From NCBI GenBank assembly GCA_963752695.1, contig CAVVZB010000002.1, positions 744,001 through 808,000 of the forward strand: a stretch of DNA of 64,000 nt. The letters are read 5' to 3'. The notes beneath the pieces are model-generated. The model was not told the DNA's origin, made no database searches, and worked only from the letters and a program-made list of their open reading frames with translations. The stretch is from Bog-113 sp963752695. Lineage in GTDB: Bacteria; Acidobacteriota; Terriglobia; Bryobacterales; Bryobacteraceae. Shown here piece after piece: positions 16,508 through 25,781 of this stretch (the first letter of the stretch is position 1; every line of letters begins with the position of its first letter). A program made the translations under genes and the position numbers.

Positions 16508-16906
16508 ATGAAGAACTGGAAGCTTGTATTTGGACTTTTAGGAATGGCTATGCTGGCGGGAGCGGCTGACGACACGCGCGTTTTCGAATTGCGTACTTAT
16601 CATTGTTTTCCGGGCAAGCTCGAAACATTGAAGACGCGCTTTCGTGACCACACGACCAAGATCTTTGAGAAGCATGGGATGACCAACGTGGCGTACTGGA
16701 CGTTTCAGGACGAGCCCGACAAGAGCAACACTCTGATCTATGTAATCAGCCACGCCAGCCGCGAGCAGGCCAAGAAGAATTGGGCCGAGTTCGGGGCGGA
16801 CCCGGAGTGGCAGCAAGTACAGAAGGCGTCTGAAGCCAACGGCAAGATCGTGGAGAAGGTAGACTCCGTGTTTCTTGATCCTGCCGATTTCTCACCGTTG
16901 AAGTAA
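16508..16906 (+). CDS. NIPSNAP family protein with signal peptide
   Basis: 132 residues: signal peptide (KLVFGLLGMAMLAGAAD), then VFELRTYHCFPGKLETLKTR and a ferredoxin-like alpha/beta barrel pattern ending DSVFLDPADFSPLK, typical of NIPSNAP-type dimeric barrel proteins. Function of bacterial members is unknown. Although only 6 nt after pyk, TAGACT (16494-16499) ends 8 nt before its ATG, so it may also be transcribed alone. Predicted exported. Confidence 0.82.
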   Translation: MKNWKLVFGLLGMAMLAGAADDTRVFELRTYHCFPGKLETLKTRFRDHTTKIFEKHGMTNVAYWTFQDEPDKSNTLIYVISHASREQAKKNWAEFGADPEWQQVQKASEANGKIVEKVDSVFLDPADFSPLK

Positions 16907-16908
16907 GC

Positions 16909-17880
16909 TCACGAATAGTAGTTCTTATCCCAGGCGTGCTGCCGCACGAGGTCGAGGAAAGGTTCTGGCAGCGGTCCCAACATTGGTGCGCGTACGTTCA
17001 TCTGGACGCTGCTGAGAGAACGCATACCGGGAATAACGGTCGAAACCGCAGGTGTGCTCAGGATGAAACGCAGAGCTATCAGAGGCAGGTCGTGACGTTC
17101 GATCTCCAGATCGTTCACTAACGCGCGTACATGCTCGTCGACCTCGCGCTTGCGGTCGCCGCGGAAGTACATCGCGCGGAAGTCCTTTTCGTCGAACTTA
17201 CTGTCTTCGTTGATCCGGCCCGTGAGTGAACCTTCGTCGAACGGCACGCGCGCAATCACGCCGATGTCTTTCTGCTGGCAAAGCGGGAACAGTGTGGTTT
17301 CGGGCGTGCGATCGAAGATGTTGTAGATGACTTGCACGGTATCAATCAGCCCGGTGTTGATAATGCCGATAGCCGAATCGGGTTGATGATCGTTGATGGA
17401 GATGCCGAACGCCCGCACCTTGCCAGCCTTCTTCAGGTCTTCTATGGCGCGCCGCCATTCATCACGGTCAAGCCATTCCGGGTTCCAGACATGCAGTTGT
17501 TGCAGGTCGATTCTTTCGCGGCCCAGATTCTTCAAACTGCGGTTGGTGCAATCGACGATGTAATCGTACGGGAACACGTCATCGATACCGATGCCGGTAC
17601 GCGCTGGCCACATTTGGTTCTTGGGCGGTACCTTGGTGGCGACGTAGATGGCTTTATCGGAAGAATTCACAATCTCGCCAACCAGCCTCTCGCTATGGCC
17701 TTCTTCTCCATAAGCAAGCGCCGTATCGATGAAGTTGACGCCGTTTTCGAGCGAAGCTTCTAAGGCTGCCAGCGACTCGCGGTCCGTATGGCCGAACCAC
17801 ATATTGCCGCCGATGCCCCACGCACCGTGGCCGATCTCGCTCACTTCAAAATTAGTTCTTCCCAGTCGTCGATAGCGCAT
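16909..17880 (-). CDS. Aldo/keto reductase
   Basis: 323 residues, TIM-barrel NAD(P)H-dependent oxidoreductase. Seen: RYRRLGRTNFEVSEIGHGAW start, catalytic DTALAYGEEGHSERLVGE (D and Y), YVATKVPP (Lys), the AKR segment LQQLHVWNPEW where many relatives have H at the usual site, and cofactor-binding STVIPGMRSL near the C-terminus. Substrate unknown. Minus-strand TAATAT (17895-17890) is 9 nt before the ATG. Convergent with the NIPSNAP gene with a 2-nt gap. Confidence 0.92.
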   Translation of the reverse strand: MRYRRLGRTNFEVSEIGHGAWGIGGNMWFGHTDRESLAALEASLENGVNFIDTALAYGEEGHSERLVGEIVNSSDKAIYVATKVPPKNQMWPARTGIGIDDVFPYDYIVDCTNRSLKNLGRERIDLQQLHVWNPEWLDRDEWRRAIEDLKKAGKVRAFGISINDHQPDSAIGIINTGLIDTVQVIYNIFDRTPETTLFPLCQQKDIGVIARVPFDEGSLTGRINEDSKFDEKDFRAMYFRGDRKREVDEHVRALVNDLEIERHDLPLIALRFILSTPAVSTVIPGMRSLSSVQMNVRAPMLGPLPEPFLDLVRQHAWDKNYYS

Positions 17881-17945
17881 GTGTTCTTCATATTATTCCA
17901 GGACGTTGTCGCGGTTGCGTGGGCGGGATCTTTAGAATAGAGAAT

Positions 17946-18716
17946 ATGCGCACGGTTTTCCTGGTGCTTTTGTTGTCCGCGAGCGCCTACGCGGCTGCTG
18001 GGAAGTTGTACCTCAAGGATGGCGGGTATCAGCTGGTTCGCGAATGGAAGCGCGAGGGCGACCGGATCAAGTTCTATAGCACCGAACGGAGCGAGTGGGA
18101 GGAGTTGCCGGCTGCTTTAGTCGACCTAAGGAAGACCGAGGCCGAAACCGTGGAAAACAACGCCGCCCTGGCTGACCAGGCCCGCATGAGCGCGGACGAG
18201 GATCGCGCCATTAAGGATCAGCATGACCAGATCCTAAAGATTCCGCAGGATTCGGGCGTCTACACACTGGATGACGCGAAACAACTCACCGTGTTCAAGC
18301 TGGCCGACGTCAAGGTCCACACCGATAAGGGCCGCAGCTTATTAAAGATCGCCGTTCCGGTACCGCTCATTGCGGGGAAGGCAACCGTGGAACTGGATGG
18401 AGAGCATTCGGCGAATGTCATCCGTCAAGAAAAGCAGGAGTTTTTCTTGCAACTCGAAAAAGAGGAGAGATTTGCAATCATCCGGCTGACACCTCATAAG
18501 GGCGTACGCGTCGCCGAGCATGTTGCGATTCTGCCGGTCGTCAATGAAATGGATGAGCAGATCCAGGAAGTGCCTTCGTTTCGCAAACAGCTAACAGAAA
18601 GCGCGCTGTATAAGATCTGGCCGGAGAAGCCGCTCACCGAAGGCGAATACGCGGTTATTGAATTCACTCCAGGCAAGGTGGAACCGCGGATTTGGGATTT
18701 TCAGTTCAAGAAATAG
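17946..18716 (+). CDS. Hypothetical secreted protein
   Basis: 256 residues from ATG 17946, which follows TAGAAT (17933-17938) by 7 nt; an upstream in-frame start at 17919 is less likely. Signal peptide TVFLVLLLSASAYAAA, then KLYLKDGGYQLVREWKREGD, a pattern resembling short SH3-like/envelope proteins in acidobacteria, a charged helical stretch (about 60-95), and a beta-rich remainder. No enzyme motif seen. Its 3' end overlaps the 3' end of mqnC on the opposite strand by 16 nt. Confidence 0.7.
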   Translation: MRTVFLVLLLSASAYAAAGKLYLKDGGYQLVREWKREGDRIKFYSTERSEWEELPAALVDLRKTEAETVENNAALADQARMSADEDRAIKDQHDQILKIPQDSGVYTLDDAKQLTVFKLADVKVHTDKGRSLLKIAVPVPLIAGKATVELDGEHSANVIRQEKQEFFLQLEKEERFAIIRLTPHKGVRVAEHVAILPVVNEMDEQIQEVPSFRKQLTESALYKIWPEKPLTEGEYAVIEFTPGKVEPRIWDFQFKK

Positions 18717-19732
18717 CTGCGATAGAGCGTGTCGCGTTGCTTGGGAATGAAGCCGGCGTCGCGAATCAAACGCCGTAGTTCTTCTTCAGTGGCGCGGTGG
18801 TGAGCACCCGCCGCGGAAACTACGTTTTCTTCGATCATGATGCTGCCGACATCATTGCCGCCAAACCGCAGACCGACCTGGCAGGTTTTTAAGCCCGGCG
18901 TTACCCAAGAAGATTGGACATTCAATATGTTGTCCAGAAAAACTCGCGAGACTGCAAGTGTCTTCAGATATTCGACCGCCGTAGTCTCTTCTTTGACGAA
19001 GCGTCCGAGCGATGTATTCTCGCGCTGGAAGCTCCAGGGGATGAACGCGGTAAATCCGCCGGTGTCTTCTTGTATGCGGCGCACGAGTTCGAAATGATTG
19101 AGGCGCTGATCGATCGTCTCGCCGCACCCGAACATCATGGTCGCGGTGGTACGCATGCCGAGCTCGTGAGCGGTGCGGTGCACGTCAACCCACTCCTTGA
19201 CGCCGCACTTGAGCCGGCTGATTCGGTAGCGTACCGCATCGTCCAAGATTTCGGCGCCTCCGCCGGGGATCGAGTCCAGGCCCGCATCGCGCAGGCGTGC
19301 GATGGTGTCCCGCAGGGAAATTCCACTGATCTCGGCGATGTTCCAGATCTCAGGCGCGGAAAAACAATGAGTCCAGATGTCGAACCGCTGCTTGATAGAC
19401 CGAAGCAGATCTTCGTACCACTCGATCTTCAGGTCGGGATGCAAGCCGCCCTGCATGAGAATGCCGGTACCGCCGAGGTCGATGGTTTCCTGAATCTTCT
19501 GGAAGATCACCTCCCTTGGCAGAGTGTATCCTTCCTTGTGGCCGGGCGGACGGTAGAACGCGCAGAAGCTGCAGTACTCGGTGCAAGTGTTGGTGTAATT
19601 AATGTTGCGATCAATGATGTAGCTCACCACGCCACCAGGGTGCAGGCGGCGGCGGACGGCGTCAGCCTCCATCCCGATCCCAATCAGATCGTCGGACTCG
19701 AACATCTCCCGTGCTTGCTCACGCGTTATCAT
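18701..19732 (-). CDS. mqnC: Cyclic dehypoxanthinyl futalosine synthase (radical SAM)
   Basis: 343 residues. Radical-SAM cluster ligands C50, C54, C57 in NTCTEYCSFCAFYRPPGH, then YTLPREVIFQKIQETIDLGG, MQGGLHPDLKIEWYEDLL and a C-terminal GGNDVGSIMIEENVVSAAGA, all characteristic of MqnC. Catalyses ring closure of dehypoxanthine futalosine in the futalosine route to menaquinone. mqnA/B/D/E are not in the window. Upstream on the minus strand TAAACT and AGGAAC give a normal short leader with a ribosome-binding site. Distinguished from MqnE by the start and the C-terminal motif. Confidence 0.92.
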   Translation of the reverse strand: MITREQAREMFESDDLIGIGMEADAVRRRLHPGGVVSYIIDRNINYTNTCTEYCSFCAFYRPPGHKEGYTLPREVIFQKIQETIDLGGTGILMQGGLHPDLKIEWYEDLLRSIKQRFDIWTHCFSAPEIWNIAEISGISLRDTIARLRDAGLDSIPGGGAEILDDAVRYRISRLKCGVKEWVDVHRTAHELGMRTTATMMFGCGETIDQRLNHFELVRRIQEDTGGFTAFIPWSFQRENTSLGRFVKEETTAVEYLKTLAVSRVFLDNILNVQSSWVTPGLKTCQVGLRFGGNDVGSIMIEENVVSAAGAHHRATEEELRRLIRDAGFIPKQRDTLYRSYFLN

Positions 19733-19784
19733 CTTGTTCCTACTAGTTTAGATGCGGCGGGCAAAAGCGCGGATGGAACGTTGC

Positions 19785-20522
19785 TTAGTCGACCGATTGC
19801 ACTTCCGGCCATAGGATGCCGGCGCCGAACCAATCGACGTGCTTGCCGCTCCGCGCCAACAACTGCGAAGGGTACAGCAGCGGATTAAGTTCGCCCAGCA
19901 AAACGTTCTGCAGAGCGGCATTCTTATCGGCGCCATCCACCAGAAACACGGTCGCGCGGGATACCAGAAGCGCCCCCGGAAGCAAGGTCACCCGCTGTTT
20001 GGGCTCCGCCGTAGCTAACACAGCAGCGGCAACTCCGGTGCGGTCTTCGATCAGAGGCTCATTTGGAAATAGGCTCGCGGTGTGGCCATCCGCGCCCATG
20101 CCGTGATGGATGACATCGAAGACAGGAATCTTTCCCGGAGCGAGTTGGAACCATTCGAGCATGGCATCGGTGTAGCGCGCCGCGGCTTCATTCGGGTCCA
20201 ACTCGCCCTGAATGCGGCGCACGTTATGTTCGGGAAAATGCAAGGGCGCGAGAAAGGAATCCTGAGCGAGCCGGAAATTGCTCTGCGGGCTTTCCGGCGG
20301 TACGGCGCGCTCATCGACGAAGAAGAATCCCAGCTTCTCCCAAGGGAACTCCGCTTGGCGAAGGTGCTCGAATAGCAGCTTCGGGGTTTTGCCTCCGGAT
20401 ACCGCGATATTGGCGCGTCCGCGATCCTCAACAGCCTGGCGCAACCTGCCAATGATCCACTCCGCGCAGGCAGCCGCGGCTTCGTTGGCGTCGGGATAAA
20501 GGTGCGGCCGGTTATTGTTCAT
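19785..20522 (-). CDS. pgl: 6-phosphogluconolactonase
   Basis: 245 residues of the SOL/DevB type: ANIAVSGGKTPKLLFEHLRQ, FFVDERAVPPESPQSNFRL, the GMGADGHTASLFPNEPLIED active region and the C-terminal TVFLVDGADK. Hydrolyses 6-phosphogluconolactone, the product of the G6PDH encoded two genes upstream. Third gene of zwf-opcA-pgl (3-nt gap after opcA). Together these give the oxidative pentose-phosphate entry and NADPH. Confidence 0.94.
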   Translation of the reverse strand: MNNNRPHLYPDANEAAAACAEWIIGRLRQAVEDRGRANIAVSGGKTPKLLFEHLRQAEFPWEKLGFFFVDERAVPPESPQSNFRLAQDSFLAPLHFPEHNVRRIQGELDPNEAAARYTDAMLEWFQLAPGKIPVFDVIHHGMGADGHTASLFPNEPLIEDRTGVAAAVLATAEPKQRVTLLPGALLVSRATVFLVDGADKNAALQNVLLGELNPLLYPSQLLARSGKHVDWFGAGILWPEVQSVD

Positions 20523-20525
20523 GGG

Positions 20526-21554
20526 TTAATATTCACTGGCAAGCGGTATCGCTGTCCTGAGAGCGGCTTCAAAAGTTGTGTCACGCTCGGTAATCGAAAG
20601 CTCTTCCTGCAGCGCGAGGTAATCGGTGGGTTCGGGGAAGACGATGCGATGCTCTAGCTTATTCGTTTGCACCGCGACTGCGCCGGAACGCTCATGCCGG
20701 ATGGTGACATCCCAGGAACCGCCGCCGGTGAACCGCACGCCTTCGACCCGCCGCCCTTCGACACTCACCAACTTCACTCGCGCGGAATTGCCCGCGGACA
20801 CGAGCCCATTCTGCAGCCACGCGGCGAGATAAAGAGCCTCGGTCCCCGGAGTCTTCCCGCCATATTCGACGACCGCATCCGTGTACCGCGAGAGAGCCTG
20901 GAGACAGTCGCAGTTATCGAAAACCTGCGAGATCGTCTCGCGCCATCGGGTCACCCTCGACCATGCGAGGTCCGCCGTGAGCCGGTCTTCTACGTGCTTA
21001 GAAAGCAGTGCCAGCGCTCGGCCTGGTTCCGCAAACGCGCTCGTGTCCACGATCAACTTGCCGGACATTTGCGCGATCTTGGGAAAGGCGGCCGTCGCAA
21101 ACAACCGCGGACTACGGCTCCAGAGAATCACAGGCAGATCCGGCACCGCCAGCGGGAGCACGACGCCCGGCACATCGTCCAGGCTGCCAAGGGAAGCCGT
21201 GATCTCGATCTGTTCGCAGCAGATTTGACGCCGCTGACCGAACGGCATCCAGCATTGAGCGAAGACGCGCGATTCCAGGCATTCATCCGCCGTATCCCGC
21301 AGACGGATCAGCACCGAGCGGCTCGGATGCTCCTTCATGAGCAGAGCCACGGTCTCACCAACATTGCTGGGGTCTTCGTTCTCATCGGCGATCGTAATCA
21401 GAGTCATAGCGCAGGCTCGCAGAACGCCCGCGCCCGAGGTTCCATCGGATAGACCTTCGCGATCTTCGTGACCCAGGTCGACCCAGAGCTTGGCCAGGTC
21501 TTTCAATACTTGTTCCGGCTTCACCATATGCAGGCCTTCTACGGCCGTCTCCAC
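20526..21554 (-). CDS. opcA: Glucose-6-phosphate dehydrogenase assembly protein OpcA
   Basis: 342 residues. N-terminal LWVDLGHEDREGLSDGTSGA followed by LRACAMTLITIADE, VPGVVLPLAVPDLPVILWSR and the later GSWDVTIRHERSGAVAV match the OpcA layout of actinobacteria and cyanobacteria, where it promotes G6PDH assembly and redox response. It lies between zwf (16-nt overlap) and pgl. Its presence here predicts that this G6PDH needs or is tuned by OpcA. Confidence 0.88.
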   Translation of the reverse strand: METAVEGLHMVKPEQVLKDLAKLWVDLGHEDREGLSDGTSGAGVLRACAMTLITIADENEDPSNVGETVALLMKEHPSRSVLIRLRDTADECLESRVFAQCWMPFGQRRQICCEQIEITASLGSLDDVPGVVLPLAVPDLPVILWSRSPRLFATAAFPKIAQMSGKLIVDTSAFAEPGRALALLSKHVEDRLTADLAWSRVTRWRETISQVFDNCDCLQALSRYTDAVVEYGGKTPGTEALYLAAWLQNGLVSAGNSARVKLVSVEGRRVEGVRFTGGGSWDVTIRHERSGAVAVQTNKLEHRIVFPEPTDYLALQEELSITERDTTFEAALRTAIPLASEY

Positions 21555-23074
21555 ACGTGGCCATGGCGCGCCAACATTTCATCGCTCGCCAGCGGCCCCC
21601 AGGTCCCCGCCGCATAATTGGGAAAGCTAAAGCTGCGGTTATTCCAAACTTCCTGAATGGGCTGCACGACCGCCCAGCTTGCCTCCACCATGTCCTGGCG
21701 CGTGTAGAGCGTCGCGTCACCGGTGATGGCATCGAGCAAGAGCGTTTCATAGGCCGAAGGCGAGCGCTCACCGAAGCTTGAACTGTAGTTGAAGTCCATC
21801 GAGACTGGCCGCAGTGTCATGCCCGCGCCCGGACGCTTTGATAACAGCTTCAGCGACACGCCCTCCTCCGGCTGGATGCGCAGGATCAGCAGGTTTGGCA
21901 AGGCTGCTTCGGCAGCCCCGTTGCTCGCGCCAAAGACCGCGTGCGGCGCCTCATGAAACTGGATGGATATTTCACTGACGCGTTTCGGCAGTCGTTTGCC
22001 GGACCGGATAAAGAAAGGAACGCGAGCCCATCGCCAGTTGTCGATGAAGAACGTGGCGGCCGCGTAAGTATCGGTCTGCGCTTGCGCATCCACGCCTTTC
22101 TCCTGGCGGAATCCGGGCACTGTTTCGCCGCCAATGCGTGCCGGTCCATATTGCCCGGCTACCGCGTTCTTGGCCACCTCGTCCGGCTTCATGATGCGGA
22201 TGGAGCGCAATAACTTGGCGCGCTCGTCACGCACCGCATCCGGCGAGAAGGAAGCGCTCGGCTCCATCGTCACCGTCGCCATGACTTGCAACAGGTGATT
22301 TTGAATCATGTCCCGCAGCGCCCCGGCTTCCTGGTAGTATGCGCCCCGGCCCTCGACACCGATCGACTCCGCCGCTGTGATCTGCACGTGATCCACATAG
22401 TTTCGATTCCACAGCGGCTCGAAAATGCCGTTGCCGAACCGCAGCGCTAGAATGTTCTGGACCGTTTCCTTACCCAGGTAATGATCGATCCGGTAAACCT
22501 CTTCTTCCCGGAAAACTTCGTGAAGACTGGCGCTCAAATCCTTCGCGCTTTGCAGGTCGTGCCCGAAGGGCTTCTCGACAACAAGACGCCGCCACGAGCC
22601 ACCCTCGCCATGGTTCATGCCGACCTTCCCGATACCGGCCGCAGTTGCCGCATACTGGCTCGGCTGCGTGGAAAGATAGAACAGAACGTTGCCGCCGGTT
22701 TGCCTTTCCTTCTGCACGCCTTCGAGGCATGTCTTGAGATTGGCGTAGCACTTGTCATCGTCGACGTCCCCCGCCATGTAGAAAAGGCCCTTAGAGAAGC
22801 TGTTCCAAAGGTCGTTATCGAAGGGTGAGTCTTCCAGATATTTCTGCACCGATTCCCGCATTTTGTCGCGGAACTGTTCATCCGAAAGCGGCGTGCGTGA
22901 GATCCCGATCACACCGAATCCCGGTGACAGTCGCCGCTCGAAAGCCAGGCGGTACAGTGCCGGCATTAGTTTGCGCTTGGTCAGGTCGCCGTTCGCCCCA
23001 AAGATTACGACTGCGCATTCAGGAACCGTTCTCTCAAAGCGCAACGGATCATGGAAAGGATTTTCGGCCGCCAT
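21539..23074 (-). CDS. zwf: Glucose-6-phosphate dehydrogenase
   Basis: 511 residues. Rossmann start VIFGANGDLTKRKLMPALYR, the substrate-binding signature RIDHYLGKETVQN, and the C-terminal DAITGDATLYTRQDMVEASW. Oxidises glucose 6-phosphate to the lactone, reducing NADP+ (or NAD+). Full length. Heads the zwf-opcA-pgl operon and is divergent from the receiver-like gene at 23226. Minus-strand TATGGT (6 nt) or TGATAT (9 nt before ATG) may be its -10. Confidence 0.96.
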   Translation of the reverse strand: MAAENPFHDPLRFERTVPECAVVIFGANGDLTKRKLMPALYRLAFERRLSPGFGVIGISRTPLSDEQFRDKMRESVQKYLEDSPFDNDLWNSFSKGLFYMAGDVDDDKCYANLKTCLEGVQKERQTGGNVLFYLSTQPSQYAATAAGIGKVGMNHGEGGSWRRLVVEKPFGHDLQSAKDLSASLHEVFREEEVYRIDHYLGKETVQNILALRFGNGIFEPLWNRNYVDHVQITAAESIGVEGRGAYYQEAGALRDMIQNHLLQVMATVTMEPSASFSPDAVRDERAKLLRSIRIMKPDEVAKNAVAGQYGPARIGGETVPGFRQEKGVDAQAQTDTYAAATFFIDNWRWARVPFFIRSGKRLPKRVSEISIQFHEAPHAVFGASNGAAEAALPNLLILRIQPEEGVSLKLLSKRPGAGMTLRPVSMDFNYSSSFGERSPSAYETLLLDAITGDATLYTRQDMVEASWAVVQPIQEVWNNRSFSFPNYAAGTWGPLASDEMLARHGHVWRRP

Positions 23075-23140
23075 CAGGCCACCATATCACGCGCTTATTG
23101 GCGCAAAGCGGATTTGCATAACAATTCAAAAACAGTTACT

Positions 23141-23162
23141 CTCGGGTTTCCCCAATCCCGAG
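23141..23162 (+). other. Hairpin in the leader of the receiver-like gene
   Basis: Perfect 6-bp arms CTCGGG (23141-23146) and CCCGAG (23157-23162) with a 10-nt loop, 63 nt before the receiver ATG and 66 nt from the zwf start, in the 151-nt divergent gap. No T-run, so it is more likely a leader structure or operator than a terminator. Confidence 0.3.
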
Positions 23163-23225
23163 CGGCAAGACGCCGTGGATTCAATCAAACCGCTCCCAAC
23201 GCATCCACCATTCCCTAAGCCCAGC

Positions 23226-23606
23226 ATGCCGAGAAACAGCAATAACCGGATACTCGTTGCAGTTAGCGACTTGTTCTTCACAGTCAAGATTCTGGATGCC
23301 GCCAAGCGCGCGTCGATGCAGGCGGAAGTTGTCAAGACGCAGGAAGACCTGCTAGCGCAGGCAAGCACCGTACCGGCGTTAATCATTTTCGATCTAAACT
23401 TCGAATCGCTGGATCCGGTGAAGATGATCGGGCAATTGAAGCAAGACGCGTCCATGAAATCGACCGGCATGATCGCGTTCGTTTCCCACATCCAGGCCGA
23501 CCTGAAACGCCAGGCTCAGGAAGCGGGTTGCGACATGGTGCTGGCGCGGTCCGCCTTCTCGCAGAACTTGCCGCAAATTCTACGGCGTTACAGCGGCGCG
23601 GTCTGA
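23226..23606 (+). CDS. Receiver-like single-domain protein, degenerate
   Basis: 126 residues from ATG 23226; the frame is open upstream into zwf but lacks homology there. CheY-like alternating pattern: RILVAVSDLFFTVKIL (D15 as the sole acidic residue), IIFDLNFESLDP (D56 at the phospho-acceptor position), AFVSHI (S87). The conserved Lys position near the end reads LARSAF (R108/S109), so the phosphorylation switch may be altered. No output domain or kinase gene adjacent. Possibly a protein-interaction or redox/stress partner; function unknown. Confidence 0.72.
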   Translation: MPRNSNNRILVAVSDLFFTVKILDAAKRASMQAEVVKTQEDLLAQASTVPALIIFDLNFESLDPVKMIGQLKQDASMKSTGMIAFVSHIQADLKRQAQEAGCDMVLARSAFSQNLPQILRRYSGAV

Positions 23607-24644
23607 CTCGCCCGAGATTCGCTTCAGCGATTCCAACTTGGCTGCCGCAGCGCCCGAGTCGATGGACGCGGCGGCTTGCGCGATAGCCTGCAGCGGGGTC
23701 TCGGCTTTTCCGGCGGCCATCAACGCCATTGCCGCATTCACCAGCACGATGTCGCGGCGCGGGCCGATTTCGCCTTCTAAAATGGCCATTGTGATGCGGG
23801 CGTTTTCGCTCGCCGTGCCTCCACGAACGGCCGCGAGTTCCGCGCGCGCCACTCCGAAGTCCGCCGGCTCCACGGTCATGCGATGCACCTGGCCGCGCCG
23901 AATAGAAAACACCGCGGTGGGTCCGGTCAGTGTCACTTCGTCCAAGCCATCCTCTCCGTGCACGACATAGCCGCGTTGCAACCCGAGTGAGGCGATTGCG
24001 GCGGCAACTCGCGCGGCGGAATCGAGCGATGGCGTTCCCACAATCTGCGCTTGCGGAGCAGCCGGATTCGCGAGCGGCCCCAACAAATTAAATATGGTTC
24101 GCGTCCGCAACTCCCGGCGAATCGATTGCGCCTGACGGGTCAGTGGGTGGAACGATGGAGCGAAAAGAAAACAAATGCTGGCCTCCCGCAAGCTGCGAGC
24201 CGCTTGTTCGCCCGAGACGGCGATTGTGACACCGAGTTGCTCCAGGACGTCGGCGCTTCCGGAAACGCTCGACACCCCTCTGTTTCCGTGTTTGGCGACA
24301 AGCAGGCCGCAGCCAGCGGCGACGAATGCGACCGTGGTCGAAACGTTGAACGTGCTGTGTCCATCGCCGCCGGTGCCGCAGGTATCGAGCAGGATTTCGC
24401 CAGGCGCGGGTGTAAACGGAACGGGCAGGGAAGTCTCGCGAAGGGCTCGGGCAAAGCCAGCCAACTCGGCCGCCGACTCGCGCTTCATGTGCAGCGCCAT
24501 CAGGAACGCCGCAACTTGTGAGTCGGTGGCCCCGCCTTGCAGAATGACACTCATTGCGTGGCGAGCTTCGGAAATGGAAAGATGCTGGCGTGCTGCCACC
24601 CGGTGCAGATAGGGAAGCAACCCGCCAGCTTGTGTATCGGACAA
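23580..24644 (-). CDS. trpD: Anthranilate phosphoribosyltransferase
   Basis: 354 residues. Key motifs: DTCGTGGDGHSTFNVSTTVA (PRPP/Mg site), KHGNRGVSSVSGSADVLEQLG, and the second Mg segment VVHGEDGLDEVTLTGPT. Transfers phosphoribosyl to anthranilate in tryptophan synthesis. No other trp gene is within the window. The 3' end overlaps the convergent receiver-like gene by 27 nt. Confident family assignment; thymidine-phosphorylase-type relatives lack the GTGGDG context seen here. Confidence 0.95.
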   Translation of the reverse strand: MSDTQAGGLLPYLHRVAARQHLSISEARHAMSVILQGGATDSQVAAFLMALHMKRESAAELAGFARALRETSLPVPFTPAPGEILLDTCGTGGDGHSTFNVSTTVAFVAAGCGLLVAKHGNRGVSSVSGSADVLEQLGVTIAVSGEQAARSLREASICFLFAPSFHPLTRQAQSIRRELRTRTIFNLLGPLANPAAPQAQIVGTPSLDSAARVAAAIASLGLQRGYVVHGEDGLDEVTLTGPTAVFSIRRGQVHRMTVEPADFGVARAELAAVRGGTASENARITMAILEGEIGPRRDIVLVNAAMALMAAGKAETPLQAIAQAAASIDSGAAAAKLESLKRISGESDRAAVTP

Positions 24645-24665
24645 CTTTCAGGATAACGGCTTGAG

Positions 24666-25730
24666 CTAATTCGCGAAGAAGTAGCCGTATACGCCGTGTG
24701 CTTCGCCTTTAACGCCAGCAGTGAAGAAAAGCTGGTTAGCCGGACCGCTTCCGCCGCCCAGACCGAAGCTAAGCGCCCACAATCCCGGGGTGGCGATCGC
24801 CTTTCCCTTCGCATTGCGGAGCGCACCTTTGGCTTTACCAGTAGCAAGATCGAAGGCGATGATCTGGCCCGATCCGAAGTTACCGACCAGGAGGTCGTTG
24901 CTAAACGGCCCGAAGTCGCTCGGCGCGATAGCCATGCCCCAAGGCGCGTTCAAGAAGTTGCCATGCTGAAAACGCTGGATGCTGTTCCCACTGCCATCGA
25001 ACTCCTCGACGAAACCGAGACCTGGGCCATCTTGTTCGTCATGCTTAGCCGCATCCTGCACCGCGTAAGCCACGAACACGTTGCCATTCAGAACCTGAAC
25101 GTTGAACGGCGCCATCCCGGCAGGGAGCATGGGATCTTTAAATGCACCGGGAGACAACTCGAGGGGATTGAAGTTAGTGTCGTAGACCTCCACCGTGCCA
25201 GCGCGGAAGTTGGCAGCGTAGATCACGTTCACGGTACCCAATTGTCCGATCGCCAAGCCCTTGTAAACCGCGGCTGATCCCTTGTCGACGACGATGGTCG
25301 CACTCGGCGCGCCCGACCAACTGGTGATGGTTCCGTCTTCGGAATCGAATAGGAACGGAGCTGCCGCGAAATCCGTAGTCGTGTTAGCGACGATGCCTGT
25401 CGGCGTTCCCGTGGACCCAGCCGGCGCGGAGGCCGACGGCGGAATCGTGACCACCAGGGGGATCACGTTGCCCAAATTGTCGTAAAGCGTGGAAAGACCT
25501 GTGCCGTTATCGGAAACCCACCACGGATTTCCTGGCGCAGCCGCCAAACCCCATGGGTTTACAAGGTTCGGGTCGATGGTGGTCCCTAGCCCGGCAGCCG
25601 TATCGGACACCAGGCGAACTTCGCCATAGGTTTGCGCAGAGCTCGGTCCGGCTGCGCTGAGCAAGGAAACAGTGACGGCAGTCAGGGCCGCGCACCGGTG
25701 GAACATACCGCTTGTCGTTAGATGTCGCAT
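24666..25730 (-). CDS. TIGR03118-family secreted protein
   Basis: 354 residues with signal peptide (TAVTVSLLSAAGPSSAQ). The body LVSDTAAGLGTTIDPNLVNP, WGLAAAPGNPWWVSDNGTG and APWGMAIAPSDFGPFSNDLL matches the TIGR03118 family, a beta-propeller-like secreted protein whose function is not established. Ends FGLGGGSGPANQLFFTAG then GVYGYFFAN. 21 nt downstream of trpD on the same strand is its stop side, so it is read toward trpD's upstream neighbour; its start faces sucC divergently. Confidence 0.87.
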   Translation of the reverse strand: MRHLTTSGMFHRCAALTAVTVSLLSAAGPSSAQTYGEVRLVSDTAAGLGTTIDPNLVNPWGLAAAPGNPWWVSDNGTGLSTLYDNLGNVIPLVVTIPPSASAPAGSTGTPTGIVANTTTDFAAAPFLFDSEDGTITSWSGAPSATIVVDKGSAAVYKGLAIGQLGTVNVIYAANFRAGTVEVYDTNFNPLELSPGAFKDPMLPAGMAPFNVQVLNGNVFVAYAVQDAAKHDEQDGPGLGFVEEFDGSGNSIQRFQHGNFLNAPWGMAIAPSDFGPFSNDLLVGNFGSGQIIAFDLATGKAKGALRNAKGKAIATPGLWALSFGLGGGSGPANQLFFTAGVKGEAHGVYGYFFAN

Positions 25731-25781
25731 GTAGAGTCTCGTTTCTCGTTCAGGATGTTGTTGTTTCGCAATTACTTCGGT

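Noticed and set aside
18914..19888. 324-residue plus-strand frame opposite mqnC and pgl
   Set aside because: It spans two genes on the other strand; their motifs are unambiguous and this frame shows none.
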